Assembly: GCA_028571685.1 (NCBI GenBank)
Contig: CM053142.1
Location: forward strand, 64,877,296-64,941,295
Direction: 5' to 3'
DNA: 64,000 nt
DNA from: Heterohyrax brucei
Lineage: Eukaryota > Chordata > Mammalia > Hyracoidea > Procaviidae
Of the stretch, positions 1-12,380 are shown piece by piece (positions within the stretch are counted from its first letter, which is position 1; every line of letters begins with the position of its first letter). Under the pieces are notes generated by a model that was not told the origin of the DNA, did not search any database, and worked only from the letters and a program-made list of their open reading frames with translations. Made by a program: the position numbers and the translations under genes.

Positions 1-1422
1 GATTTGTGGACAGGGGCAGCATCAGGGCCAGGGGTCATGCTCCCAAGGGAACTCCCAGGCCTTTGGACTATCAATTGCAGTCTTTTAGTGGAGGTCTCAG
101 GGTGCACCCCTTTTTATTCTTGTGTTGCCTGTGAGACTCAACTTTGTGAGCTCCATCACGGCTATCACTGGTGGTAGCTGGGCACCATATGGTTCTTTCA
201 GTCACCAGTCAATGTAGTCAGCCACTCGTGTGGGTCTGTCTGTCTTCCGGGTTCTCTGTCTCCCATGTCATTTTGGTCCTTGGTGATCATCCATTCCTGC
301 TGAGTTGGGACCACCTGCTGTACCCTCAGATGGCAGCTTGGTAGATTTTAAGACCCCAGACACCAGTCACCAACGTGGGGAGCAGAGGGCTCTCTTAGCA
401 AAATGCTAGTTGTGCCAATTTGGCCTCAATTTCCCCTGAGAGCATGGTCCCTGGCCCCCTGCCCCAGTTACTCTGTCCTTTTCAATACTGGGTTAAGATA
501 GGAGGAGTAATCATGTTATGTTGAAGTCCAGTTAATCTTCTTTCTAATGTATGCTGTCACCAATTTCACCCAACCAAATTTCTATTAACTATCTAGTCTA
601 AACCCTCCCCCCTTCACTCTCCCTCCTTCCCCACCCTTGCAGCCATCAGAGAGTCTTTTCTTCTATGTATGAGTCTGTTTTTAAGTTCTTATCATAGGGG
701 TCTCATACAACATTTGTCCTTTTGTCGCTGACTACTTTCACTCAACATAATGTCCTCCAATTGAAACCAGGTTATAAGATGCTTCCTAAACTCATCACTG
801 TTCTTTATCATTGCATAGTGTTCCATTGAGTATAGATACCATAGTTTACCTATCCATTCCTCTGTTGTTGGGCATCTGGGTTGATTCCATCTTTTTGCTA
901 TTGTGGACTATGCTGCAATAAACATTCGTGTGTGTGTATCAGTGTGTGAATGGCCTTGATTCTGTAGGATATAGTCTGAGCAGTGGAATTACTGGGTCAA
1001 ATGGTAAATCTGTATTCAACTTTTAAAGGAAGTCCCAGATTGCTTTCCAAAGAGGTTGCACCATTTTGCAATCCCATCAACAATGTAGGAGAGTTCCAAG
1101 TTCCAATTTCTCAGCAACCTCTCCAGCATTTGTTGTTTTGCATTTTTTGGATCATGGTCAACCTTGTTGGGGTGAGTTTATACTTCATTGTAGTTTTGCT
1201 TTGAATTTCTTTAATAGCTAATGATTGTTAGCATGTCTGCATGTGTTTTTTGGCTGCCTGGATCTCCTCTTTAGAGAAATGTCTGTCCATCTCCTTTGCC
1301 AATCACTTAATTGGATTATTTCTCTTTTTCTTATTGATTTTTTGTAGTACCTTACAGATTATGGAGATTAGGCATCATTCTGACATACAGTTGCAAATAT
1401 TTTTTCCCATTCTGTAGATGGC
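1..1422 (-). mobile_element. L1 3' end (3' UTR plus C-terminal ORF2), antisense, cut by window edge
   Basis: Reverse complement of the 3' third of the full-length L1 at 47815-55027. The part around 300-480 mirrors its 3' UTR (the stretch near 54240-54380), and 700-1420 mirrors the end of ORF2, including the Cys/His segment. Similarity stops after about 1422, so the copy is 5'-truncated. Its true 3' end lies left of the window. The ORF2 frame is broken by stops and indels, so it is a dead copy. Confidence 0.85.
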
Positions 1423-1768
1423 TGTAAGTAATCTTCTTCATGGACTCTGTAGTTTAGGAAATACAGTACCCTTTATTGGCAAATGTTTTAGTGTATATAT
1501 TTTTACTATATATTTTTAATCTTTTTAAAAATAAAAACAATACAGAAAATAAGTACATTACTGGAAGTGAAGAAGCCTGTAACAAGTGAGGTAAGACAAA
1601 CATACTCTTTCATGCTCCTTTTTCTGAGAACCCTTTTTCCAGAAAGAAAATCAGTCCGAGTTGTGTACAAGAGACATAGATTTGATTTTCATACCCTTTG
1701 TTATATTCTTTTCCATGTGGCAGAAGTCTTTCCTTCTAAAACTAGGAAAAACAAAACAATAGAACAGT
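1423..1768. other. AT-rich stretch, no feature recognised
   Basis: AT-rich sequence between the L1 fragment and the next SINE. The two overlapping short open frames here (1567-1857 plus, 1651-1866 minus) run into the SINE and look like chance. Confidence 0.5.
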
Positions 1769-1777
1769 ATCATGACA

Positions 1778-1944
1778 TAAAAAACCCCACACCTGCTGCC
1801 ATCCAGTTGATTCTGATTTACAACCACTCTGTAGGACAGAGTAGAAATGACCCATAGAGTTTCCAAGGAGCACCTTGTAGACTCAAATTACTGACCTTTT
1901 GGTTAGCAGCTGTGGCACTTAACTAGTATGCCATCAGAGTTTCC
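1778..1944 (-). mobile_element. AfroSINE (tRNA-derived SINE), antisense
   Basis: Has the antisense order of an AfroSINE: the 3' tail first, then the conserved body (agtttccaaggagcacc), then the tRNA-like head with A/B-box remains near 1890-1930. It is flanked by a 9-bp direct repeat, atcatgaca, at 1769-1777 and 1945-1953, which fits target-primed reverse transcription by LINE machinery. Confidence 0.85.
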
Positions 1945-2103
1945 ATCATGACACAGGGAATCCCCAACTCAGTTATCTATCAGAACCTATGAGAGATTAG
2001 AGATGAGGGAAGAAGTGAAGATTATGGTAGTCTAGGGAGTCATGACATCTCTAAAAGGATCTCTACTACTCTGCTCAGCCAGTGGTTGCTCTGCAGGGAA
2101 TAT

Positions 2104-2262
2104 AACAAACAAACAAAAAAGACTCCTGCCACCAAGATGATTCAGACTCATAGCAACCTACAGGACACAGTAGCTCTAGCCCACAAAGTTTCCAAGGAGC
2201 ATCTGGCAGATTTGAACTGCTCACCTTCTGGTTAGTAGCCATAGCACTTAACTACTATGGCA
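2104..2262 (-). mobile_element. AfroSINE, antisense
   Basis: Antisense AfroSINE body (agtttccaaggagcatc) and head (ttctggttagtagcc). It starts after an A-rich tract made of aaac repeats. Confidence 0.8.
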
Positions 2263-3149
2263 AGAATATGGGTTCAGAGATTTTCAACAGAAGCTAGAAA
2301 TCTGGAATTTGATGTATAATTTTATATTCTGTAAATGTTGTCAATAGATTCAAATATTTTAATATGTTATGTGGTCCAAAAACTGTGTCTCTGGGATGAG
2401 TGTTCCTGTGAGCTGCTGTCTACCACCGCTAATGCAGGAGATAGAACATGAGCAGCAGAACCATACAGATAGGGTTTGACCCTTGGCTTTAGCTATTGGA
2501 TCACAAATAAAGTTATTTCACATTACTTAACGTAAGCTTCAGTTTTCCCGACTCTCAAAACAAGACATTGCTTACCTTCCAGGACTGATAAGAAGATGAA
2601 ATGACATAAAGTAGTTGGTGCTCAATGTCAATTTCCCTTCTTTTCTTAATCTCTCCCCTCTCCTCCCTTTCTTGTTGCACAATGAACTGGAAAGAACAGC
2701 TCCTCCACATTCTTGTCCGAAGCAAATTAAGCAACACTTTTTAATCACTTGTCATGTTTTCCTAGGAAAATTTATATGATGAGCTTAAGATGCACAGTTG
2801 CTAATTAGACACCTCCTTTGTAGCTGTAACAGGACTCATAAAGGGTTTGTTGTTGGTGTTTTGTTATCACTATTGTTGCTGTTGTTGTTTCAAGACAAGA
2901 AGACACAGTGTGCTTTAAAAAAGCATTCTTTCCAAAATCAAGTTCTGACAATACAATCTCATGTGATCCTGATGAGGAAGCAAAGGGAAGACTGAGAGCC
3001 AGGGGAGGAAGCCCTTCAGCACTCCCAGGTCTTCAAAGAGCCCTTACAAAGGTGACAAGAAGGGGACACACAACAGGGAAGAAAAGCAAAGAGTGTCACA
3101 GGTCTGTGGTCACAGTGTTAGTAGGGCTTTGGGTCACGATGAGCTGAAA
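2263..3149. other. Non-repetitive or unassigned sequence
   Basis: I see no recognisable gene or repeat. There is a pyrimidine-rich patch near 2630-2680 and a gtt-rich patch near 2850-2895. Short open frames here show no protein family signature. Confidence 0.4.
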
Positions 3150-3641
3150 CTTGCAAAAAATGTTCAGAAACAGCAAAAAAGAGCTTTGTGAAACATGTTC
3201 TGAGCAGGAAGGACAGGGAAATGGCCTAGCAGATGACAGATACAAAGCAGAATTACTCAACTCCTACTTAGCTTCCATCTTCACTGTCTCTGAGAATGAT
3301 TTTCAATCTGGAAAGGGCAGTATAAACATACTTAAGAGAGAATTGTAGCCCTCGGTGTGAAGCTCCTTAGAAAATAAATAAGCTCAAATCTCCAGGCCGG
3401 GACAAATTACCTTCCAGTGGACTGAAGGAATGAGTAGTTTTAACTGCAGAACCATTGTCAGGAATTCAGGAATCTCAGATGCGTCAACAAAGGATTAGTG
3501 ATGGGCAGGTGTCCGAGTTGTCAAACACAGGAAAAAATGTAGGTTCTGGAAACACTGCTCTGTGGAGTTTAACTTTGATCCTCAGCATACTATAAACTGG
3601 GTTATTAAAGAAATAGATTGGAATCGCTTAGCGAAGGAAGT

Positions 3642-4200
3642 TGTTTTACTCCTCTGCTACTGCTCTAACAGAAATACAACGAGTGGATAGTTTAACAAAG
3701 AAAAACTTATTCTCACATAGTTCGGTAGGCTACAAGTCCAAATTCAGGGTGCCTGCTCCAGGGGAAGGCTTTCCCTCTTTGTCGGCTCTAGAGGCAAGTC
3801 CTTGTGTTGTATCAGCCTTTGGTCAGGGATCATCTTGGTGCAGGAACCTCAGGTCTGAAGGATGTGCTCTTCTCCCAGTGCTGCTTTCTTGATGCTGTGT
3901 GGTTCCCAACTCTCTGCTTGCTTCCCTTTCCTTTTACCTCTTGTAAGATGAAAGGATAAAAGGTGGTACAGACCACACTCCAATGAAACTCCCTTTACAG
4001 GGGAGCAGGCAGGTGATTTTAGGAAGGGTTTTACAGTCCCACCCTAATCTTAATAATCCAGTCTATTAACCACAGGTAGAGATTAGCATTCACGGTCTGG
4101 GAAAATCACAAAATGGAGGGCAATCATACAATACTGGGCATCACCAGCCCATTTAAATTACTACACACATTTGCAGGGGAATACAGTTCAACCCATGACA
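3642..4200 (-). mobile_element. Solo LTR, ERVL-MaLR (MLT1-like), antisense
   Basis: A 559-bp block that begins TG and ends CA, flanked by the 5-bp direct repeat gaagt at 3637-3641 and 4201-4205, as expected of an integrated LTR. Read antisense it has the MaLR layout: an opening near 4200 resembling the MLT1 start, and an aataag-type polyadenylation region near 3705-3720. There is no internal retroviral region, so LTR-LTR recombination removed it. The eutherian MLT1-like call is from memory; a lineage-specific LTR is possible. Confidence 0.65.
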
Positions 4201-4329
4201 GAAGTGGTGGTGATTTCTAAAAGCCAGTACAAGTTTGCATATAAGAAGGCATGTCATACTAACATCATCTTTTTTTTTCTTTTTTGAAAGGTTACCAAAC
4301 TTCACAAGATTGTTCCAGCATTAGTGAAC

Positions 4330-4495
4330 CTTGGAAATCTTGTTGGTGTAGTGGTTAAGCTGCTAATCAAAAAGTCAGCAGTTAGAATCTGCTAGGCACT
4401 CCTTGGAAACTCTGTGGGACAGTTTTGCTATGTCCTATATGGCTGCTGTGAGTTTGAACTAACTCAATAGCAGTAGGTTAGTTCTAGTTAGTAGT
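4330..4495 (+). mobile_element. AfroSINE, sense
   Basis: Head gtgtagtggttaagctgct, then the body ctccttggaaactctgtgg, then the 3' region with the diverged gactcga-type motif near 4457-4475. Inserted in the CR1/L3-like LINE. Confidence 0.8.
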
Positions 4496-4571
4496 GTATC
4501 TTTCAGCAGAGCTTTTGACAGTGTTTCCCAGGGAAAAGTAAAGATGTTCTACAGCCAGCTATATTCACTTT

Positions 4572-4695
4572 AAAAGGCTGGCTGTTGAAATCCACCAGGT
4601 GCCCCTCAAAACCTCTATGGGGCTGTTCTACTTTGACCTCTAGGGTCACTATGACTTGGACCCGACTTGGCAGCAGTGGGTTTATAGTCGCTTTA
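4572..4695 (+). mobile_element. AfroSINE fragment, sense (head missing)
   Basis: Begins in the body (aaatccaccaggtgcccct) and continues to the 3' end (gacttggcagcagtgggttt). The tRNA-like head is missing or unrecognisable. Confidence 0.75.
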
Positions 4696-5679
4696 AAAAC
4701 TACTTAGAAATGCAAAAAGCTGTGAGAAAGAAAACAAATTTATCTGACTCTCAGTATTTAGAGATAGCCACTTTTATTATTTTAGTACAGTCCTTCATAT
4801 CTTTTTTTTTTTTTTATGTGAAAGAAAAGCCCATAGTGAGGAGAATTAAAAATATGGTTTATGTGGAGTTCTTGGTCTGCTTTTTTTAAAAAAATAAGCC
4901 AACAAACATTACATCCTGCATTATTTCTCGAAGTCGTTATATATTATTTAAAAGCAGTTTTAATCCTTACACAATGCACAATTGCACAGATGTGCCTTTA
5001 TGCTTTTCTTGACTTAAATTTTCTCACTGTTGGACATTAGAGTTGTTTTCATTTTGAGGTGGTGGAAGGGAGGCAGCACCAGATTTTAAAGGGTATACTG
5101 ACAAATTAGTGAGCTACCCAGGGAGGTCAACCAGTTTAGTGAAGGGTCTTAGAAATCATGTCATGTGAAGGGCTGATAAAACACTGAAACTATTTATCCC
5201 ATGGAAGGGAAGACTTAGAGAGCTCTGATAGCTGTCTTCAAACCCCTGAGGAGCAGTCAAGTGGGGAAGGGAGTGAATTAGTTTTCTGTTGCCCTAGAAA
5301 GGTAGAACTAAGACAAGTGAAAGAGGTAGGAGGCAGTCTGATTTAAGCTTCATTTATAATAGCTCCTGTTATCTACCCAAGAAATGAGCTCTTTTGCAAG
5401 GGAGTGAACACCTTCATCACTGAAATTGTTCAAGCGGAGACAGGATGGCCACCTGGGTCAGGAATTTGTAGAGGGGATGCCTACATTGAGTGGGAGACTG
5501 AAATAATAACCTGTACGATTCCATCCAACTGAAGGATTTGTTTTTTCTTTCAAGTGATAGAACTACCCGCCATTGACCTTGCTCACATGAAGAATTTATG
5601 ACAGGTAAGGAGCAAACAAGTCAATGTCATTAATTTTCCTGCTGGAGTAAGTACTGTAGCTCACAGACACAATATACAG

Positions 5680-5885
5680 CTTTGAACTCTGTGTTGACTC
5701 ATATCTAGATAATATTTTACAGTTAACTAAGTATTTTCCTACATACCTTATAATTTAGTTCTTATATTAGCTTTGTGAAAGAGATGCTGTCACTATCTCA
5801 CAGGTGAGAAGATGAATGTCCAAAAAGCTAAATGACTGACAGAACCAGGGCTTCCAGCTCTAGTTCTCAACATCCTAGACTTGAT
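5680..5885 (-). repeat. MIR-type ancient SINE, antisense
   Basis: Contains the antisense MIR order: a tail-proximal block, then a diverged match to the acagatgagg aaactgagg core around 5800-5830, then the accagggcttccagctct block near 5845-5862. Confidence 0.55.
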
Positions 5886-5894
5886 GTTACTCTT

Positions 5895-6135
5895 CTCCGT
5901 GCGAGTCCCTGAGTGTGCTCTTTTACGGGCCACCATATCTGTGTATTTGGCATCTTCTCCACTAGATGTTTAAATCCTTTAGGGCAGGATTAGACCTTAT
6001 TTTCTTTGTCTAATATCTCATCCTCTTGCTACCCAATGATCTCCCTACAGTGCAAATCTGATTGAGTCATCCTCCTCTTCTTTGTCTTCCCAGCTTCTCC
6101 CATAGTGACTCTTAACCCATTTGGGAGGCAACCAG
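5895..6135 (+). repeat. L2-type LINE 3' end remnant
   Basis: The stretch around 5950-6020 (tccactagatgtttaaatcc, then tttagggcaggattagacc) matches the usual L2 3' end. Too eroded for a subfamily call. Confidence 0.45.
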
Positions 6136-6139
6136 GGAT

Positions 6140-7045
6140 AAGGGAGCCATGTACTTTTCAGAATCTCAGGGGGAAGTAAAATATGGTTTGAAGCAGCAGA
6201 AGAAATGGAACATTATTCAAAAAGAAACATTAAAGCAAATTGGCTCATAAATACGCTTCCTGCTTAGTAGTGATATGTAGGCAATATTGTAATTTTCAGC
6301 CCTCAGGAGAGCATGTTATTTTGAAGGTAGGGAGGAGTAGACGAGACTCTTCTTTTTACCAAAGAAGGCCTTAGATTTTACTGTTGTTGTCTGAGAAACA
6401 CTGACCTAAGGGGTGAAATAAAGTTTCTTCTGTCATATATCAAACTTATGTGTTTAGAATGATTTTTAGACTCACTAACTTCTTCTGTTGGACTATGGTT
6501 CCTGTGCAAAATACAGCTTTACAGAGCGTCTTGATGTCTGATAGGACAAGAGCCCCTAATTTGTTTTGTTTTCACTAAAATTATCTTCTCTGCTCTTGGC
6601 TCTTTGCTGTTCCATATTAATCTTAGAATGAGTTTATCAAGTACTGTAAAAAACAACAGCAAAAACAAAAATTTTTTCAACTTTGGAATTAACCTGAATT
6701 GATGTATTTCACTGGGGGAGAACTGACAACCCAAGGGTGTTGAGTCTTTCCACCTGTTTACTTGGGTGTAGAATCTGTTGATTGCCTGCTCAGCAGCAGT
6801 TTAGCCCAGTGCCACCCTTTCTTGCTGACAGGACGTGACTCCCATGATAGAGTCTGAAAAGATGAAATAATTTCCCTGCCTCCCTTGCTAGTACGCATAC
6901 ATAGGCTCATGGATAATTCTGGACAGTGGGACTTGAGGTGAAGTTTTCTGGGAAAATTGTGTCCGATAAAACTGAATGTGTGAAGAGATATTTCTTTTAC
7001 TTGCATTAGAACAATACTGTATAGGGAGGTTTTATACACAGACTG
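6140..7045. other. Unassigned sequence
   Basis: No gene or repeat that I can name. The two minus-strand open frames of 71 and 97 aa (6519-6734, 6758-7051) have no recognisable domain. Confidence 0.4.
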
Positions 7046-7049
7046 TAGC

Positions 7050-7760
7050 AAAGACCACAGCTTTTGGATTATACATCAATGTAAAACAAAAACTCTTACA
7101 ACCGCACAAATAAGCAGCATCATAATAAATGCAGAAAATTTTTGAAGCTGTCAAGGATTTCATTTTACTTGGATCCACAATCAATCCTCACAGAAGCAGC
7201 AGTCAGGAAATCAAATGAAGTTTGGGCAAATCTACTGCAAAAGGCCCTCTGTATATTGTTGAAAATCAAGTATGTCATTTTGAGGACTAAAGCACACCTG
7301 ACCCAAGCCATGGTATTTTCAATCACATCATATGCATATGTGGAAGTTGGACAATGAATAAGGAAGACTGAAGAACCATCGATGCAATTCAATTATGAGG
7401 TTGTTGAAGAATATCGACTATACCATGAGCTGCCCAAAGAGAGAACAAATGTGTCCTGGAAGAAGTATAGCCAGAATGCTCCTTGGAAGTGAAGATGATG
7501 AAACAGACTACGTGTCACATATTTTGGACATGTTATTAGGAGGAACCAGTCACAAGAGAAGGCCAACATGCTTGGCAAAGTAGAGGGACAATGAAAAAGA
7601 GGAAGACTGTCAACGAGATGGAGTGACAGGGCAGCTACAGCAACAGGCTCAAGCACAGCAGTAACTGTGAGGATGGCCAAGACTGAGCAATGTTTTGTTC
7701 TGTTCTACATAAGGTTGCTATGAATCACAACCTATTCGATGTCACCTGAGAACAACAAGA
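7050..7760 (+). mobile_element. RTE/BovB-type LINE 3' end, sense
   Basis: Read on the plus strand it follows the end of the RTE-clade ORF2: gtcaaggatttcattttact at 7150-7169, the run around 7440-7510 (the wild-type family phrase here codes for a CW..RME-like C-terminal part), and the 3' tail gttgctatgaatcacaacc followed by an aacaacaag-like end near 7750. Indels break the frame. The family and its patchy, horizontally transferred distribution (ruminants, squamates, Afrotheria) are known from the literature; the assignment to this family is mine. Confidence 0.75.
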
Positions 7761-7925
7761 CATACATCGTACAACCATGAGAGGATGAACCTCAGGATAA
7801 ATGCTCTGCTGGGGATGACGCTGCAGAAAGATGGAAAGAGCCATGTTTGATGACATCACTGAGTTGCAGAAATAACCCTGCACTTGCCTATGTTGGACTT
7901 CTTCTTATGAAAAATAATAAATATC
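7761..7925 (+). repeat. Possible ancient repeat tail (family unassigned)
   Basis: The block ends with a cttatgaaaaataataaat-like polyadenylation region at 7906-7925 and resembles the 3' end of mammal-wide retroelement relics. Not specific enough to name. Confidence 0.3.
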
Positions 7926-8016
7926 TCACATTTAAGACACTTCTGGTTGGATATTTGTTACCCAGGTGAAAGCACACATCAAGTCTTATTTCATGTCCTT
8001 CAGTATTTCATAATTT

Positions 8017-9628
8017 GTTATTTATTTATTTTTTAATTATTATGATTGAATGAAAATATACATTCCCATATAAATTCACATGCTCATCTATATGCAGCTC
8101 CCACTGCTGTCCCTGCCTGGTGACAGCACGCCCCTCTTCTCTGCTCCATACATGTCCTATTCTCCCAATAGTCTCCTATCCCCTCCTCTCCACCCACTCT
8201 CCTTGCTCTAGCAAGAGATCAGCAGGATGATATCCTATAGATGCATAGAACCATAAAATTCCCACAAGATATGGTCACTCTGCATCACCAAGTCCAATCC
8301 ATTCCTTTAGGAATAGTTGACCTTCATTATGATTTATGGACAGGGTCAGCATCAGGGCCAGGGGCCATGCTCCCAGAGGAACCCTGAAGCCCCAAACCAT
8401 CAATTGCAGTCTTTTATTGGAGATCTCAGGGTGCATCCCTATTATTGTCTTGTTGCCAGTGAGACTCAACTTTGTGAGCTTCATCGTGACTATCAACTAT
8501 CACTGGTCAGGATAGTGACCAGTTCTTCTGGTCAGGAGTCTATGTACAGACCCACTCACGTGGGTCTCTCTGTCTTCTCGGTTCTCTTTCTCCCATGTTG
8601 TTGTGGTCATCGGTGGTCACCCATTCCTGCTAAGTTGGGACCATTCGTTGTACCCTCAGATGGCCACTTGGTAGGTTTTAAGACCCCAGGTGCCACTCAC
8701 CAATGCGAGGTGCAGAGGGTCCTCATTAGCGAAACACTAGCTGTGCCAATTGGCCTCGATTTCACCTAAGAGCATGGTCCGCAGCCCCCCACCCCAACTA
8801 CTCTGTCCTTGTAATATTGGGTTAGGATGGGAGGAGTACTCAAATTGTGTTGAAGACCAATTATTGTTAATCTTCTTTCTAATGTGTGCTGTCACCAATT
8901 TCACCCAACCAAATTTCTATTAACTATCTAGTCTAAACCCTCCCCGCTTCACCCTCCCTCCCTCCCCACCCTTGCAGCCATCAAAGAGTCTTTTCTTCTA
9001 TGCATGAGTCTGGTTTTAAGTTTTTATCGTAGGGGTCTCATACAATATTTGTCCTTTTGTCACTGACTACTTCCACTCAGCTTAATGTCCTCTAGTTGAA
9101 ACTAGGTTAAGAGATGTTTCCTGCAATCATCGTTGTTCTTTATCATTGCATAGTGTTCCACTGAGTATAGATACCATAGTTTACCTATTCATTCTTCTGT
9201 TGTTGAGCACCTGGGTCAATTTCATCTTTTTGCTATTGTGGACTGTGCCGTGATGAACATTCGTGTGCATGTATCAGCTGGTGGGAATGGCCTTGATTCT
9301 GTAGGATATATTCCAAGCAGTGGAATTACTGGGTCAAATGGTATATCTAGATCCAGCTTTCTAAGGAAGCACAAGATTGCTTTCCAAAGAGGTTGTACCA
9401 TTTTGCAATCCTACCAACAATGTAGGAGAGTTCCAATCTCTCCACAGCCACTCCAGCACTTGTTGTTTTGTGTTTTTTGGATCATAGCCAACCTTGTTGG
9501 GGTGAGATAGTATCTCATTGTCATTTTGATTTGAATTTCTTTAATAGCTAATGATAGTGAGCATGTTTGCATGTGTTTTTTGGCTACCAGGATCTCCTCT
9601 TTAGAGGAGTGTCTGTCCATCTCCTTTC
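8017..9628 (-). mobile_element. L1 3' end (3' UTR plus C-terminal ORF2), antisense
   Basis: Begins with a T-rich tract (antisense poly-A) at about 8017-8040, then mirrors the whole 3' UTR of the L1 at 47815-55027 and about 600 bp of ORF2. Its left side ends near 9628, where similarity stops (5' truncation). The short direct repeat tcataattt lies on both sides (about 8009 and 9635) and could be a target-site duplication, but the region is AT-rich. The 150-aa plus-strand open frame at 8317-8769 is the antisense of the 3' UTR, not a gene. Confidence 0.85.
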
Positions 9629-12225
9629 CGCTCTGTCATAATTTTTTTCCATAAGCATTTTATACATTTTTGTGAATAAAACACATTTTAAAATTACATG
9701 TCTAATTTTATTACTGGTGACTAGGTAAGCTACTGATTTTGTCTGTTGTCTTATGTTTAATATAAAGAACATTCTTACTAATTCCAACAGTTTATGAAGT
9801 CTTTTACAGACTGTCACACCATCTGCAAGTAAAAACAGTTTTCTTTGCTTTTCAAATGCTCGTAGCCATTACTTACTTTCCTTGTCTTATTGCATTAGCT
9901 AAGACTTCCAGTACAGTGTTGAGTAGAAGCAGTTACGTGAGCATCTCTTTTTTCTCCTGACTCTGTTAGGAATTCTTACTAACTTGCATCTTTCAGGGCC
10001 TCCTGCAAGGCACACCTCTGGGAAACATGTTACTTTGCCATTATCTATTATTTTACCGTACATCTTTATAGACATTCCATATTAAGTTAGAATGTTCTTT
10101 ATGTGCTTATTAGGATTAGGCTTGACAGACATAACACAAAAAAAGCCTAAATAGCTATAAAAAGACAGAAACTCATTTTTCATGTTCAAGATATCCAGAG
10201 GGAGTGTTTGGGAATGGAGTAGTGACCCACAGTGTCAGAGATCTAGGTTCCAGCTATCTTGTTGGTCCACCTTCTTAATAGTAAAGGTTGAAAAATGCAA
10301 GATTTTATCAATAGATGAAGAAAAACACTCAATAGAATTTATCATTCAGTTATGATTTTAAAAAAAAAAGCTATTGGTAAACTAAGCTTAGAGGATGTGG
10401 CAGGTATTTCCAGCTTCACTCCAGTACTCATTCTCTCCTTAATTCCTTTGTTAAAACAAAAACGAAACCACAATTTTTTCTTCTGAATTTTAAAAATATT
10501 TGCATACATCGGTCTGCTCTTTCTTATGATTTGTGCAGTCTGTGTTCTAGATGTTGTCAGCCCCCTTTTGTGTTCTTAATACTGTTTACATGTCCTTTTT
10601 GTTCTGATGGATTGTGCTAGAGATTTGTCTTATTGATCTTCTGTGCTGTTTATTTGTATTCTGATTCACTGATACCTACTTTGCCTTCATTAAGCATTTC
10701 CATCCTTCTACTCTTTTTAGATTCCTTCTGGATTTTTTTTCTCTCAAGTTCGTTGAATACAAATTCATTTACTTTTCATCTTTCTTTCATTTAATAAATT
10801 TTAAATTATAGTTGTGACTTTTAATTCTACTTTGGCTGCATTGCACATGTTTTTATGTGATCCTTTCAATTGCACTTGGTTTTTAAATATTTTGAACTCA
10901 TTATGACTTCCTCTTGTACTCAAAGTTTATTTAGGGAGGCATTTTTAAGTTCCCAAACACAGATTCTTTTTTTTTTGGCTTATATTATTACTGTTTTTTA
11001 ACACTCCTCTTTGCTTTCAGAAACTGATTTTCATGAATAGTGATCAGAAATTTGTATAAATTCCTTGCAAATTGTTAAAATATTTTGTGTTACTTGGTCA
11101 GTTTTTGTTATTGTTCTGTGTTAATGTAAAAAAATATGTAACTTTTATTCACTAGGTTTAGGGGTCTATAGAAAGCTAATTCACTTTCTAGATATTTTCT
11201 ACAGATTTTATTTTTGTCTGGTTTATCATTTTCTATTAGAGGAATGTTAAAATCTACTATAATTATAAAATTGTCAATTTTCTCTTTCATACAATTTGAA
11301 GACATATTGTTAGATTCATACAAGGTCATTGTCAGCTTGGTTATAATAATCAAGGCTACATCATCTTGGAGGCTCAAGATGAATCTTTTTCCCTATTCAT
11401 CCACTTTCCCTACTCATTCTTTTTGCACAAGCACTATTTTTTAATGTTAGCATTGTTGCCCAACAATCTTTTGGAATTTGCCCAATCTTTTTCTCTGCCC
11501 TTTATTCTTAATCTTTTCTATTGTTTTAGGTGTTTCTTTATTGTAATTCATAGACAACTGGATCTCTCATTCATTCACAATGATAATTTCTGCTTTTAAT
11601 TGTAGAGTTTAATCCATTTACAAACATTGCAAGTTATTATCTTCTATTTACTATGCTGTTATGCCATCTGTTTTTCTACATACCTTTTGGATAAATAAAA
11701 TTTTTAATAACTTTTTTTTAATTCTTAAGCTTAAATATTTAACAGTTATCGGAACTTTTTTTTAACAAATCTAAACCTTTCCCGTATTTTTTTATCCTGA
11801 TTGTGTATCTGCTTTAACTATCTATTCAACTCTTCCTTCTCCATCTTGTTTTGAATACTGCTTTTTTATAAACACAAATAACTTGGTAAGTACTCTCTCT
11901 AGAGTCAATAGTTGTTACATTTAATTCCACCTTTTATTAACTTCTGTGCTCACCATTATTTCTTGTATGTTATTCTTGCCTTTGTCTTTTTTTTTCCTAG
12001 AAAAGACTTGAAGGTGGTCAGAATTTTGGTCTTTTTATGTCTAAAAGATTTCTATTTTATACCTATTCTTGAAGAAGAGTTATCTACATATAAATTTTAA
12101 TGGGCACTTTGAAGATACATTGGCTTTTATCACTACCGATGAAAAGTTTAATGTTTAGCTTCAGTTTAATTGTTAATCTTTTGTAAACAACCTGTTTTTA
12201 CTATTTGGTGGCTTTAAAGATTTTC

Positions 12226-12276
12226 CTTGGTCGCCATGAGTCGGATCTGACTCGACAGCACTTGGCTTGGCTCCAT
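12226..12276 (+). mobile_element. AfroSINE 3' tail fragment, sense
   Basis: About 50 bp only: ccttggtcgccatgagtcgg and then atctgactcgacagcacttg. The CpGs in this short piece are unusually well kept compared with the other copies. Confidence 0.6.
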
Positions 12277-12363
12277 TGATAACGTTCTGAGGTTTCACTA
12301 TGATGCAGATGTATCTTTATTCTGCTCGGTACTCACAGTGTACTTTTCATCTGAGTGCTCGTG

Positions 12364-12380
12364 TCTTTTTTTCAATTTTT
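12364..12380. repeat. 17-bp target-site duplication, left copy
   Basis: tctttttttcaattttt, identical to 12976-12992. Brackets the L1 insertion at 12381-12975. Confidence 0.8.

Larger units (their letters stand above)
3150..5540 (+). mobile_element. Ancient CR1/L3-type LINE remnant, interrupted
   Basis: Three collinear blocks match the layout of mammalian CR1/L3 LINEs. At 3150-3420 a frame contains KAELLNSYLASIFT, the linker before the reverse transcriptase. At 4206-4600 a degraded RT segment includes ttcagcagagcttttgaca, which reads like the SKAFD core of RT motif A. At 5060-5540 is the 3' end, with phrases such as gaagacttagagagctctgatagctgtcttcaa split over 5210-5245. A solo LTR (3642-4200) and two AfroSINEs interrupt it. 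No frame is intact. Family assignment is from memory. Confidence 0.6.

Noticed and set aside
1890..1930. tRNA gene
   Set aside because: The A/B-box-like sequences here and in other SINE heads belong to tRNA-derived SINEs and do not fold into a tRNA.
8317..8769. 150-aa plus-strand open frame
   Set aside because: It lies wholly in the antisense L1 3' UTR; the same frame is broken in the other copies.
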